DNA of 64,000 nucleotides from Mimachlamys varia (lineage: Eukaryota > Mollusca > Bivalvia > Pectinida > Pectinidae). The notes under the pieces are model-generated. The model was given only the letters and a program-made list of their open reading frames with translations, ran no database searches and was not told the origin of the DNA. This document shows positions 47,296 through 58,730 of this stretch, in pieces. The stretch covers positions 13,263,282-13,327,281 of the forward strand of contig OX392536.1 of NCBI GenBank assembly GCA_947623455.1, in the 5' to 3' direction. Numbering within the stretch: position 1 is the first letter of the stretch; every line of letters begins with the position of its first letter. A program made the position numbers and the translations under genes.

Positions 47296-47327
47296 CACGG
47301 ACTTAGATAGTCTAATCTAAGTCCGTG
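47296..47327. mobile_element. Micro-palindrome A, 32 bp
   Basis: Arms CACGGACTTAGAT and ATCTAAGTCCGTG (13 bp, perfect) around AGTCTA. Flanks GTATGAT (47289-47295) and GTTTGAT (47328-47334) agree at 6 of 7 bases. Confidence 0.75.
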
Positions 47328-48908
47328 GTTTGATGTACCGCTATATAAAACAAACCCTGAAGGCTAGATGTATGACACTAGGTGTTTTGCTGACATAATC
47401 TTTGAGTTGCAATAATATTAACAATAATATTAATGGACACAAGCATTATTTGTGTACTATATATCCAAACCAGAAAGATTAATATCAGTTCATAAGTTGA
47501 CGTCCCATATATGAATTAGTTCATTATTGTTTATCTCGTGGTTGAATAAGCATCATGAACCCAGTGTTCATCCATTCGGGATTTAAATGTTCTGACTACT
47601 GATGACTAAGTAACTACGGCATCTGGAAGAGAGTTCGAATGGTAATACCTACATAAATATTTCAAAATATGAATAACAAAAACGTTTTTTAACCATCAAC
47701 ATTAGACCTATTCTACTAAATTAAGACTGATGAAATGACATTGATGTCTGCCAAATTGGGTCGATTGCTTGAGAAGAGTATCGATTTGAAATTCAATATA
47801 GAGGTGTTATTAGTCGTACATTTGTATTAACAACATGTCCTCCGATGTTGCTTACTTAATTCAGGATTTTAAAAGATATTTGATTGAAATCACTTTTTAG
47901 TGAGACCGCTTCAGTTCCGTATTTTGTTTATTTGATCAAGAGATCCTGGAACAATAAATTACATTACATGTACAGTATATCTATTGTGGTATTTGGCGAC
48001 CGGATTATGTAGTGATCAACACGATGATCAACACGATAAGAAAGAAATTTTGACACATTCTTAATTCACAAGTGAAAAAGCCTCGTCGCGCATTTCCCTC
48101 CTGTTGCTGCCGAAAAAAACCGCTTAAAATACCATTTTACCTTTATTTTAAACATTCGAATGATCCGAAATGGCGTTTTCAAAATTTTGAACCATTGTAA
48201 AATATATCCAGATTCGTCATTTTTCATAGACGCTAAAATTGGAGCGGTAATATTTTACTTTTACTTTTATTTTTCCAAAACAGGAGCGGTAAATCCGACG
48301 AACAATAAATCAAATTGGTATGGCCTAACAAACAAATGTTCGTTTGATGCGTATTACTAGAAATAGATATATGATCGTGGAAATAATAGCGACAGTACGG
48401 ACAAATAAATTTTCAAGGCTATCCACCACTTTATCAATAAGACACATAAAATACACGTTACATCACACAACAGAATATACATAAAACATGAACAAAAAAT
48501 AAGGCAATATTTGTTTATTGCGGCTACCTGACATTTGCGCTTCCCTTTTGAATTGCCGCTGAAGATTCACCGTTAAAGATTGTGCTGTGGAAGATTGGCA
48601 AGGTGGAAGATTTGCCGCACGGTGGAAGATTTGCCGCTGAAGATTTCCCGTTAAAGATTCACTGCAGAACTTTTATTGCTACAGTACACCGTGCAACATC
48701 CACACGCTGCCTTTTGGTACATGTATCCCACGCATGCGCACTGATTACATACATTCGTTACAACACGTCTGTACATTATGATGTTAAACGCATTGTCTCT
48801 ATTACCACGGCACAATTATTTAAATTTTATAGTTAGCGCACCATGCCATTTGTATAAGTTTCTTAAGAAGAGTCTCTGATTTCTTTGGCTAAACTACATG
48901 GAATAAGA

Positions 48909-48909
<1 letters not shown>

Positions 48910-48946
<37 letters not shown>
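48910..48946. repeat. (AC)n microsatellite
   Basis: About 18 uninterrupted AC dinucleotides. Confidence 0.95.
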
Positions 48947-48949
<3 letters not shown>

Positions 48950-49252
48950 ACGCCTGAAACAAAACGGAATTATTTCGTTTTATCCCAATATCCTAGAGAC
49001 GAGGGATTTACACGTTAATGTTCCTCAAAATTTGATTTATTATCGTATGTATTTCAGAAACATCCTTTCTGAAGGCATTTGTGAATTCGTTCGTAAAGTG
49101 GATAGGTAAAAATAATTCCAAATATTCTATTCAGAATTAAATAATTAACATGCCACGAAATATGTAGTTCAGAGAAACTATCATTAATTGCCGTAGGACA
49201 GCTTGGTTTTAATAAATAAATAAAGCATTAAGGCCAAATTATGTGTAGCTCT

Positions 49253-49272
49253 CCCCCCCCCCCCCCCCCCCC
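49253..49272. repeat. C20 homopolymer
   Basis: Twenty consecutive C; the length is prone to sequencing error. Confidence 0.9.
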
Positions 49273-49445
49273 TACTTCCCACGCCATCCCTTTCTGTCCT
49301 CACGTTAATGGTCAGCATATGGGCTGAAGAGTGATTTACAGGGTTGATTCGGCTTCATCATATTTAAATAAGTATGTACATCAAGCTGTCACACATCAGC
49401 AAATATGTTAAGCCTTACATTGTACATGTATATTCACATTTTTAG

Positions 49446-52055
49446 GTCATCTGACCCGAAGGGTCAAGATGACCTATTGCCATCATGCTTCGTCCGTCGT
49501 CGTGCGCCGTGCGCCGTCCGCCGTCCGCCGTCCGTAAACTTTTCCTTTAACAATCTTCTTCTTAGTAACCAAAAGGCTCTAGGTGCTGATATTTGGCCAG
49601 TAGGCACCTGGGATTGAGTGCTACAAAGTTTCCTCATTTCAATGACCTTGACCTGTTTTCAAGGTCACAGGGGTCAAATATGTAAAAACCTTTAACAATC
49701 TTCTTCTCAGTAACCAAAAGGTCTAGGGTAATGATATTTGGCCAGTAGGCACCTGGGATAGAGTGCTACAAAGTTTCCTCATATCGATGACCTTGACTAA
49801 CTTTCAAGGTCACAGGGGTCAAATATGTAAAAAAGCGTTTGACAATCTTTTCCTCACTAACCAATAGGCTATGGGTGATCATATTTGGCCAGTAGGTACC
49901 TGGGATAGAGTGTTCTAAAGTTTCCTCATATAAATGACCTTGACCTACTTTCAAGGTCACAGGGGTCAAATATGTTAAAAAATCTACACAACATTATCTA
50001 AAGAACTAAATGATCTAGAGCAATGATATTTTTGTATGATATGTAGACCAGCAATGCGAATCTTTTTCTAATATATTTTGTTTAGGTCAAAGGTCAACTT
50101 TGAGTGCTGGACGGGGTCAAAGGTTAACATGGGTTATAATAGGTAAAAAGCTTTAAGAATCTTCTTCTCAAGTTCCATAAGGCCCAGGGTTCTGATATTT
50201 GGCCAGTAGGAACCTGGGATAGAGTGTTCTAAAGTTTCCTCATATAAATGACCTTGACCTACTTTCAAGGTCACAGGGGTCAAATATATTAAAAAATCTA
50301 CACAACATTATCTAAAGAACTAAATGATCTAGAGCAATGATATTTTTGTATGATATGTAGACCAGCAATGCGAATCTTTTTCTAATATATTGTGTTTAGG
50401 TCAAAGGTCAACTTTGAGTGCTGGACGGGGTCAAAGGTTAACATGGGTTATAATAGGTAAAAAGCTTTAAGAATCTTCTTCTCAAGTTCCATAAGGCCCA
50501 GGGTTCTGATATTTGGCCAGTAGGAACCTGGGATAGAGTGTTCTAAAGTTTCCTCATATAAATGACCTTGACCTACTTTCAAGGTCACAGGGGTCAAATA
50601 TGTTAAAAAATCTACACAACATTATCTAAAGAACTAAATGATCTAGAGCAATGATATTTTTGTATGATATGTAGACCAGCAATGCGAATCTTTTTCTAAT
50701 ATATTGTGTTTAGGTCAAAGGTCAACTTTGAGTGCTGGACGGGGTCAAAGGTTAACATGGGTTATAATAGGTAAAAAGCTTTAAGAATCTTCTTCTCAAG
50801 TTCCATAAGGCCCAGGGTTCTGATATTTGGCCAGTAGGTACCAGGGATGGAGTACTCTAAAGTTTTCTCATATAAATGACCTTGACCTACTTTCAAGGTC
50901 ACATGGGTCAAATATGTTAAAATATCTACACAACATTATCTAATGAACCGAATGATCTAGACCGATGATACTTGCATATATTATATGTAGACTGGCAATG
51001 CAAATCTTTTTCTGATATATTGTGTTTAGGTCAAAGTTCAACTTTAAGCGCTGGACGGGGTCAAAGGTTCACTGGGGCTATAATGGGTAAAAAGTTTTAA
51101 GAATCTTCTTCTCAAGTTCCATAAGCCCCAGGGTCCTGATATTTGGCCAGTAGGTACCTGGCATGGAGTGCTACAAAGTTTCAGCATATGAATGACCTTG
51201 ACCTACTTTCAAGGTCACAGGGGTCAAATATGTAAAAATCTTTAACAATCTTCTTCTCAATAACCAAAAGGCCCTGGGTGCTGATATTTGGCTGGTAGGT
51301 ACTTGGCATAGTGTGCTATCAAGTTTCCTCATATGAATGATCTTGACCCACTTTCAAGGTCACAGGGGTCAAATATGTAAAAATCTTTAACAATCTTCTT
51401 CTCAATAACCAAAAGGCCCTGGGTGCTGATATTTGGCTGGTAGGTACCTGGCATAGTGTGCTATCAAGTTTCCTCATATGAATGATCTTGACCCACTTTC
51501 AAGGTCACAGAGGTCAAATATGTAAAATCTTTTAACAATCTTCTTCTCGCTAACCAAATCCCCCAGAGTAATATGGTATTTGGCTAGTAGGTACCTGGGA
51601 TAGAGTGCTACAAACTTTCCTCATACAATGGACCTCAACCTACTTTCAAGGTCATAGGGGTCAAACATGTAAAAATACCTTTAACAATCTTCTCCTCAAC
51701 AACTTAAAGGCCCTGGGTGTTGATATTTAGCCAGTAGGTACCTCTAATGGAGTGCTACAAAGTTTCCTTGTATGAATGACCTTGACCTACTTTCAAGGTC
51801 GCAAGGGTAAAACATGTAAAAATCTTTTAACAAACGTCTTCTCGCTTACCAAAAGGCCCTAGGTGCTGATATTTGGCCAATGGGTACCTGGGACAGATTG
51901 GTGCAAAGATTCCTCATATAGACCTTCACTTATACTTTCAAGGTCACAGGGGTTATAAACATGTATGTAGATATCTTTGAACAACTTGGCAAAAACAAAC
52001 ACAAATGATATAGATCTTTATAGTCAGATGACCGTTGAGGCCCCTGGGCCTCTTG
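49446..52055 (+). mobile_element. Type-1 tandem-core element, second core type
   Basis: Head AGGTCATCTGACCC, loop GAA, GGGTCA, bulged A, GATGACCT at 49446-49477, preceded by T5. The core differs from the 161-bp kind: units of about 145 bp ('tttaacaatcttcttctcaataaccaaaaggc', GATATTTGGCCAGTAGGTAC, 'tttcaaggtcacaggggtcaaatatg'). In the middle are three 314-bp double units. The tail GTCAGATGACC, GGCCCCTGGGCC and TCTTG ends at 52055. Same ends, different core: the ends rather than the core define the family. Confidence 0.85.
49983..50925. repeat. 314-bp higher-order units
   Basis: TCTACACAACATTATCTAAAG recurs at 49983, 50297, 50611 and, diverged, 50925: exactly 314 bp each. The first three are nearly identical, pointing to recent amplification. 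Confidence 0.9.
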
Positions 52056-52151
52056 TTCTGATGTCCAGTCTGTTAAAGAAAATCAGGAGGCATTATAAAG
52101 CTGGTATACACACATGGTCTTGTTTTCAAACAATTATGTAAGTCAGTGTTT

Positions 52152-55100
52152 GTGTCGCCTCCGACGGATGTCGGAAAGGCGGCACATAGGGGATACTTTT
52201 CCAACGGCGGCGTCAACAATGTTAAAGTTTTGTGTTTAGCTCTGTTTCTGACAAAGTTACATGAACCAAACATCAATCATAGATGAAGCATGGGTAGTAG
52301 AGCCTACTGGGATAAAAAAAATTCCTGGATTTCTGCTTTTTAGGTCACCTGAGACGAAGTCTCAAGTGACCTATTCTAATCGCCTTTTGTCCGTCGTCGT
52401 GCGTCGTGCGTCCGTAAACTTTTTACATTTTCGACTTCTTCTCCAAAACCACTGAACCAAATTCAATGAAATTTTACAGGAAGCTTCCATGGCTAAGGGT
52501 GAACCAAAATTGTGAATTATATGGTCCTCACCCCCCAGGGGCATGCGGGGCGGGGCCAAAAAGGGTAAAATTGACTAAAACTTCAAAAATCTTCTCCTCT
52601 ACTCTCAGATATGGTAGAATCAAATACTCTTCATAGATAGAAGGGTCTTAAGGTGCTTTAATAAAATTGTGAATTTCATGACCCTGGGGTCTCATGTTTG
52701 CCCCTGGGAAGGGGGTAAACTTTACTATAGTTTATATAGGGAAATCACATTTTTGACTATTATTTGTTGGATTTGTATTGGAATTCATTCTAAATTATAT
52801 GAAATTATCAGCATGGGATGACACTTTGATGGTATGTGCATGTTGGCCCTAGTTGACCCCCAGGGGCTGGTGGGCGGGGCCAAAAAGGGTCAAATTGACA
52901 AAAATTTCAAAAATCTTCTTCTCTACTCTCAGATATGGTAGAATCAAATACTCTTCATAGATGGAAGGGTCTTAAGGTTCTTTACCAAAATTGTGAATTT
53001 CATGACCCTGGGGTCTCACGTTTGCCCCTGGGGAGGGGGTAAACTTTACTATAGTGTATATAGGGAAATCACATTTTTGACTATTATTTGTTGGATTTGT
53101 ATTGGAATTCATTCTAACTTGTATCAAATTATCAGCATGGGATGACACTTTGATGGTATGTACATGTTGGCCCTAGTTGACCCCCAGGGGCCTTCGGGGC
53201 GGGGCCAAAAAGGGTCAAATTTACAAAAATTTCAAAAATCTTCTCCTCTACTTTTAGATATGGTAGAATCAAATACTCTTCATAGATGGAAGGGTCTTAA
53301 GGTGCTTTACCAAAAGTGTGAATTTTATGACCCTGGGGTCTCATGTTTGCCCCTGGGAAGGGGGTAAACTTTACTATAGTTTATATAGGGAAATCACATT
53401 TTTGACTAATTTTTGTTGGATTTGTATTGGAATTCATTCTAAATTGTATAAAATTATCAGCATGGGATGACACTCTGATGGTATGTACATGTTGGCCCTA
53501 GTTGACCCCCAGGGGCTGGTTGGCGGGGCCAAAAAGGGTCAAATTTACAAAAATTTCAAAAATCTTCTTCTCTACTCTCAGATGTGGTAGAATCAAATAC
53601 TATTCATAGATGGAAGGGTCTTAAGGTTCTTTACCAAAATTGTGAATTTCATGACCCTGGGGTCTCACGTTTGCCCCTGGGGAGGGGGTAAACTTTACTA
53701 TAGTGTATATAGGGAAATCACATTTTTGACTATTATTTGTTGGATTTGTATTGGAATTCATTCTCACTTGTATCAAATTATCAGCATGGGATGACACTTT
53801 GATGGTATGTACATGTTGGCCCTAGTTGACCCCCAGGGGCTAGAGGGCGGGGCCAAAAAGGGTCAAATTTACAAAAATTTCAAAAATCTTCTTCTCTTCT
53901 CCCAGATATGCTGGAATCAAATACTCTTCATAGATGGATTGGTTTTAAGGTTCTTTACCAAAATTGTGAATTTCATGACTCTGGGGTCTTGCATCTCCCC
54001 CTGTGGAGGGGGTTAAGTTTACTATAGTATATTGGCAGAAAAAAACCCCATTTTTTTGCATTATTTGTTTAATTGCCATAAGAAATGATGCAAATTTGGT
54101 TGAAATTATCAATATGACATGACTTTTGAGTAGTACGCACATATTGCCACTGACTGACCCCCAGGTGCCTGAGGGGTGGGGCCTAAAAGGGTCAAATTGG
54201 CATAATTTCAAAAATTCATTTTTTCCACTCCCAGATATGCTACAATGTATTGTTATAAATATTGATCTCAACATTCCCATATTTCTCATTCATGTCAAAC
54301 ATCAGGTGACCGTTAAGGCCCATAGGCCTCTTGTTTGGGGTAAAAATCTCAAATTTCTGGAATTACAACGTTAAAGTTTTGTGTTTAGATCTTGCATATT
54401 AGGCTGTTTCTGACTAAGTATAAAAGCTACAACAACCAAACTTCAATCAAAGATGAAGCATGGGTAGTAGAGCCTACTGGGCTAAAATAAAATTCCTGGA
54501 TTTCTGCTTTTTTGGGGTAAAAATCTCAAATTTCTTGAAATACAACGTTAAAGTTTTGCGTTTAGCTCTTGCATATTAGGCTGTTTCTGACTAAGTATAA
54601 AAGCTACAGCAACCAAACTTGGTATGTCACTCAACGAACACTATCGCACCTTCCGTTTTATGATTAAAAAAATGGCCGCCATTTCCTTGCCACTGATTGG
54701 TCGAAATTTAGATATTGTCCAATTTCACTCAAAATTGGTACGTAGGTGTATTATAACTCAACAAACACTATCGCAACTTCCGTTCCATGATTCAACAAAA
54801 TGCCTGCCATTTCCTTGCCAGTGATTGGTCGGAATTTAGATATTGTCCGATTTCACTCAAAATTGGTATGTAGGTGTGTTAGGACTCTACAAACACTATC
54901 GCAACTTCTGTTTCATGATTCAGCAATTTGGCCGCCATATCCTTGCCACTGATTGGTCAAAATTTAGATATTGTACGATTTCACTCAAATTTGGTATAAA
55001 GGTGTATTATGACTCTTCGAACACAATTGCAACTTTGGTTGCATGATTCTGCAAATTGGCCATTATTTCCTGGCCTCTGATTGGTCAAAAGTTTGATATT

Positions 55101-55334
55101 GTCCGATTTCACTCAAACTTGGTATGTTGGTGTATTAGGACTCCACGAAAACTATCGCAATTTCCTTTTCATGATTCAACAAAATGGACGCCATTTCTTT
55201 GCCACTGACTGGTCAAAATTTTAACATTGTCCGATTTCAATCAAATTTGGTATATAGGTGAATTATGACGCTACGAACACTATCACTATTGACAAAGCGG
55301 CAAAGGCGACACATACAATTACGCGTAATTCTTG
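52152..55334 (+). mobile_element. Type-6 tandem-core element (outer)
   Basis: Head hairpin 52152-52185: GTGTCGCCT, CCGAC, loop GGAT, GTCGG, AA, AGGCGGCAC. The tail is AAAGGCGACACA followed by the palindrome AATTACGCGTAATT and CTTG (55334). Tail AGGCGACAC is the reverse complement of head GTGTCGCCT. The core has a duplicated block of about 180 bp (ATGAAGCATGGGTAGTAGAG) and at least five 128-bp units (ACTATCGCAACTTCC, GCCACTGATTGGTC) at 54640-55290. A type-4 element is inserted at 52342-54333. Confidence 0.8.
52342..54333 (+). mobile_element. Type-4 tandem-core element, nested
   Basis: Head AGGTCACCTGAGAC, loop GAA, GTCTCAAGTGACCT. The core units are about 324 bp (AGTTGACCCCCAGGGG at 52851, 53175, 53500, 53824), partly in 649-bp pairs. 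The tail is TCAGGTGACC, GGCCCATAGGCC, TCTTG (54333). The host repeat unit at 54500-54530 reads CTGC, six T, GGGG. The occupied site reads CTGC, five T, element, three T, GGGG. So the element landed inside a T run. Confidence 0.9.
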
Positions 55335-55500
55335 TTTATATTTTCATACGTCGGAACGGAATACAGTGCTATAAATGGAAAAATCTTTAACGGAAAATCT
55401 TCAACGGAAACTCAATCTTTCAAGGCATTTAGATATTCCGTGCAAGTCTTCTTTATTCTTTGTAAAAAAATCTTGAACGGAGTCGGGGGTCCCATATGGC
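55335..55500. other. Junction between type-6 element and LINE relic
   Basis: Includes a few AATCTTTAACGG-like 12-mers (55376-55440), inverted relatives of the run at 48555-48665. LINE similarity starts at roughly 55500. Confidence 0.45.
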
Positions 55501-56848
55501 TTTCCATACCATACAATCTTCACAGTTGTTGTGTTCATTAAGGGAAGTTTTCACATGATCACTAAAATCTTGATCACCCAATTCTACAGTTGGATTCAAA
55601 AGTGTTTCAAAGTATGAGCTCCATTCTGTAGGTGTGATTTTGTTTGTGACAGACAAACCCCTCTTCAGGATGTTCTTTACTTTATTCCAGAATGTACAGG
55701 AATTTTTGTTGTTGGCAGCATCCATGAGTGAATTTTGTAGTTCCACATTATATTTTTTCCGTTTCTTTTCACATATACACTTGTACTTTTTCCTTGTATC
55801 GAGATACTGTGTCAGGATTTCTGGGCTGTGAGTTTTACGGAAGTCATTAAGAAGATGGAATTTCTGTTTCTTAAGATTGCCACATTCCTCATGGAACCAC
55901 TTATCTCCACGTGGAGCAGTTTTTGTCATACCACCACACTTCATATTCATTTTTGCCTTACTACCTATATCATACAACAAAGTTTTTCTGTTATAATTTC
56001 AGCACTTAAGTTTGATACTAGTATATCATGAAGTTCTCTCTTAGTTTCATCACAGTTTGCTACCTTTGAGAAGTAATCAGCATTTTCAGGTATCCACTTC
56101 AACTTTCTTATGGGTTCGGTAGATGTTCTCAAGGACAGGTCATCATCTAGTTCTGTCGCACATAAAACCAATTCAAAACTGACTGGAAAGTGTTTAGAAA
56201 TATCACATTTATGAATTTCCATATGCTTAATGTCATTTTCAGAACATAGGTCAACCAGTTGGTAACCAAAGTTATTCAGGGTTTTATCAACATTATTACG
56301 AACACAGACTTCATTTTTGCTACTACTATATACATTTTCGAGTCCTGGAATGTACGCAGTGTCTTCATCAATAATAAAATCTCTGGAGAGTACCAGACCT
56401 TGCATTAAGGTCACCCATTATTATCACTTCATAACCCTGATAGTTACTTTTTATATCATTCAATGCATCTTCTAGGATAGATCTACCACTATCAGTACTT
56501 TTGTTCTGGTACGCTATACTGACCCCTCGGGAAGTATGTACACACATTTGATGATAATATCATATTTTGCACCAGCATGTTTCAAATCAAGCTTGAGCCA
56601 AACCATTTCATCATACTTACAATGAGAATCTGCGACACATACTGGCTCAAAGTTGCCTTGACACACACTGCAACACCACCTGACAATTTGTTTACTTCAG
56701 CTTTACCAATACTCTCGAACACAATATAGTCATTAAAGTAGTAATTGAAAATGCCGGGTTGTTTTTGGAATGTTTCTATAAAGGCAATAATATCAAAACC
56801 CTCAATAGTTTCATACACTTCACTAGTATCCTGCTGTTTTGCTGTCAT
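55500..56848 (-). pseudogene. LINE ORF2: APE endonuclease, no RT
   Basis: The N-terminal part (56582-56848) has GFDIIAFIETF, the E-containing block of APE nucleases, and SIGKAEVNKLSGGVAVCVK. Between 56414 and 56560, in another frame, is YEVIIMGDLNARSGT with the GDLNAR motif. The third part (55965-56414) has ISKHFPVSFEL in place of the SDHxPV motif (S, D to S, K) and then WIPENADYF. The last part (to about 55500) is the basic linker KKYKCICEKKRKKYNVEL, then TFWNKVKNILKRG and PTEWSSYFETLLNP. At least two frameshifts. The catalytic reverse transcriptase is absent. Not functional. Confidence 0.75.
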
Positions 56849-56884
56849 GAAGAAGGGACTAAGTTTCCTACGAGTGTCTTTAAC

Positions 56885-57433
56885 CTAATGTGGGAAGTCT
56901 TCTGAAATCCTGATGTTCCCCTCTCTGCTTAGAGTAGACTTGGCTTGTGACAAAATATTAAGTTTGTCACTGAACCTCACAAGTTTCACAAGAATCGGCC
57001 GATTATTTTTAGAATGTTTACCAATTCTTTGTGTTTGTTCAATTACAATGTCGCCCACATCATCTTTAGAAATCTTGAGCTCATTTTGGAAAACTTCTTT
57101 CACTTTAGCTTCTGTCTCTTGGATGGATTTCGCATTGGTCGAACTTTTCGTCAGTCCATGGATAATAATGTTTTTCTTCCTTACATCCCGTTCAAGTTCG
57201 CTAGCTTTAGAATTTGATACGGTAATATCAGTTCTGATATCTGACGTCTCGCGTTCTAATGTGCTGACTCTGCCGTCCAGCTTACTTTCCACACGGTCCA
57301 TTTTGTCACTGACATCTTGCAGACCTTTCTGTATGTCGGCCATAGATTCTGCCATTTGTGCTTTCGTTTGTAGAGTTCCTAAAATGTCACTATTATCTCC
57401 CTTGTCTTGTTGTACCGTCTGTAAATGAGGCAA
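56885..57433 (-). pseudogene. LINE ORF1: coiled coil and RNA-binding part
   Basis: 182 residues. Residues ~30-95 form a heptad-like coiled coil (MADIQKGLQDVSDKMDRVES...LERETSDIRTDI). Next comes RKKNIIIHGLTKS, the usual start of the RNA-binding fold in LINE ORF1 proteins, and a basic C-terminal half with RIGKHSKNNRPILVKLVRFS. ORF1 proteins trimerise through the coiled coil and coat the element RNA. The true N terminus is in another frame (57393-57722), so a frameshift separates it from the 2A-like leader. The 171-residue plus-strand frame over the same DNA is its antisense shadow. Confidence 0.75.
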
Positions 57434-57722
57434 GCCGTGTTTGTCTCATATTATCGTCTACAGGCCCCGGATTAAATTCCACACATCCATTAATCACAAG
57501 TAACATGAGAAAAGCTAATGCCAGTCGTGGACATGGACACATTTTCGAGACGGATGATAACCCTATAATGGCCCCATTCGCGGTAAATTTGAGTTTCTGT
57601 CCACGGAAAAGTCCAATTCTCACCCTCCAAACTGCAATTCTGACGCCCATCTTGTAGAATAAACTGTCATACACCTGCTCCAAGCTTTTGGTTTCTAAAA
57701 TGTCCTCAAATTTAAATGACAT
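57393..57722 (-). pseudogene. LINE ORF1 leader with 2A-like NPGP
   Basis: 109 residues. A hydrophobic stretch LALAFLMLLV (residues 68-77) runs straight into INGCVEFNPGP (77-87; DNA about 57462-57491). The 2A consensus is D-V/I-E-x-N-P-G-P, with ribosome skipping between G and P. Here the D is C (C80), which may weaken skipping. Similar motifs are known at the N terminus of CR1-like elements in sea urchin and molluscs, some with signal-peptide-like hydrophobic runs. After the motif the frame runs out within 22 residues, and ORF1 continues in the next frame (57433). Confidence 0.7.
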
Positions 57723-57990
57723 TGAGTGAGAAATTCATTTTTCTATCAGAGCCGAAGTGCGCATCGACCACCTCGTTCCGATGCCAAACCGGAAGTCCAA
57801 TAGAATTAACATATTGAAGCGACACTGGTCAAATTTCAGGGTATTTTGCAGTTGTAAGTTTGTGTTACAAAGCTTAAGCATTACGCTAGCTAGTCGCTCA
57901 ACTATTATGATGGACATGACGATGATTATCCAAGCCATTGATGAAATCTTCTCACCGTGGATCATAATTAGGGTAACAATCGGTGTCTAA

Positions 57991-58530
57991 CTAAATTACC
58001 TATCAACAATAGCACTTGTGTAAGTTTGGATGATGTATATATATATATGCACGCAGTTCCGTGTAGGCCTTATTAAAAAAAACGAACTCTGATGTGCATC
58101 TAAATTAAGATACAAACTTAGTAAATTAACACATTTAATTAATTAATAATATGACACAGAGCTTAAAGGTACAAAAGTTTCCCTTTCGGAGGCCGATTTT
58201 CTGGAAATTCTGGACATCATTTTTGAGGAAAATAATACGAAACACAGAAGGCCCTCAAACATTTTAATAATTTACAACATATAATGGCAATTTAATAGTA
58301 TATGCAACAAAACACACCAAAATGTCTTTTCAACTGCCTGTTCATATCAACAGAATTACTTTTTTTTTTTGCTAGACAATGATCATTCTCCCGGCGTGGA
58401 CAGGTTGGCAGAGGCCAAAAAGTAGGGGGTGGGCTTATTACCAGACATCCCCCCCCAGTGCATAGGGGGAGGTCAGAAGTGGGGGGTGGGCTTATTACCG
58501 AACATGGGCTTATTGCCGGAGAAATACGGT
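57991..58530. other. Unassigned; G-rich duplicate
   Basis: A duplicated 'gtggggggtgggcttattacc' phrase at 58425-58500; similar words near 38885. Otherwise AT-rich. Confidence 0.4.
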
Positions 58531-58730
58531 ACCTTCGGTTTGTTGTTGAAGTTGGCCCCACCTGAATTATTTGCAATTCTTTTGATTTTTTTTGTCAAGC
58601 GTTTCTTGTTAGTCACCGCTCAGGTTTACTTCATTTTAGACTTATTTTTGCATGGTTATCAACTGGAATTTTTTTTCAGAATTTTTCAGAATCAAGAAAA
58701 TATCCCTGAAGTTACGTATATTGGGCCTTT
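58531..58730 (+). mobile_element. MITE fragment, TAAAGGCCC family
   Basis: Right half: ACCTTCGGTTTGTTGTTGAA through 'ttatttttgcatggttatcaactgga' to 'gttacgtatattgggccttt'. Left half missing. Confidence 0.8.

Larger units (their letters stand above)
46756..49445. other. Mostly unassigned 2.7-kb stretch
   Basis: AT-rich, no recognisable coding exon. It contains a micro-palindrome (47296), a run of GAAGATTTGCCG-like 12-mers at 48555-48665 (an inverted relative at 55376-55440), an (AC)n tract and a C tract. Confidence 0.4.
55500..57990 (-). mobile_element. Decayed non-LTR retrotransposon (CR1-like)
   Basis: Read on the minus strand, left end lost. The order is: upstream leader, ORF1 N-terminus with a 2A-like motif, ORF1 coiled coil and RNA-binding part, APE endonuclease, and the linker before the reverse transcriptase. 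The reverse transcriptase and 3' end are missing at about 55500. LINE copies usually lose the 5' end, so loss of the 3' side points to a later deletion or break. The combination of APE endonuclease and a 2A-like ORF1 is known from CR1-clade elements of invertebrates. Confidence 0.75.

Noticed and set aside
53158..54016. 69-residue frames repeated 649 bp apart
   Set aside because: Repeat units of the type-4 core.
56913..57428. 171-residue plus-strand frame
   Set aside because: Antisense of the LINE ORF1; the minus strand has the coiled coil and RNA-binding features.
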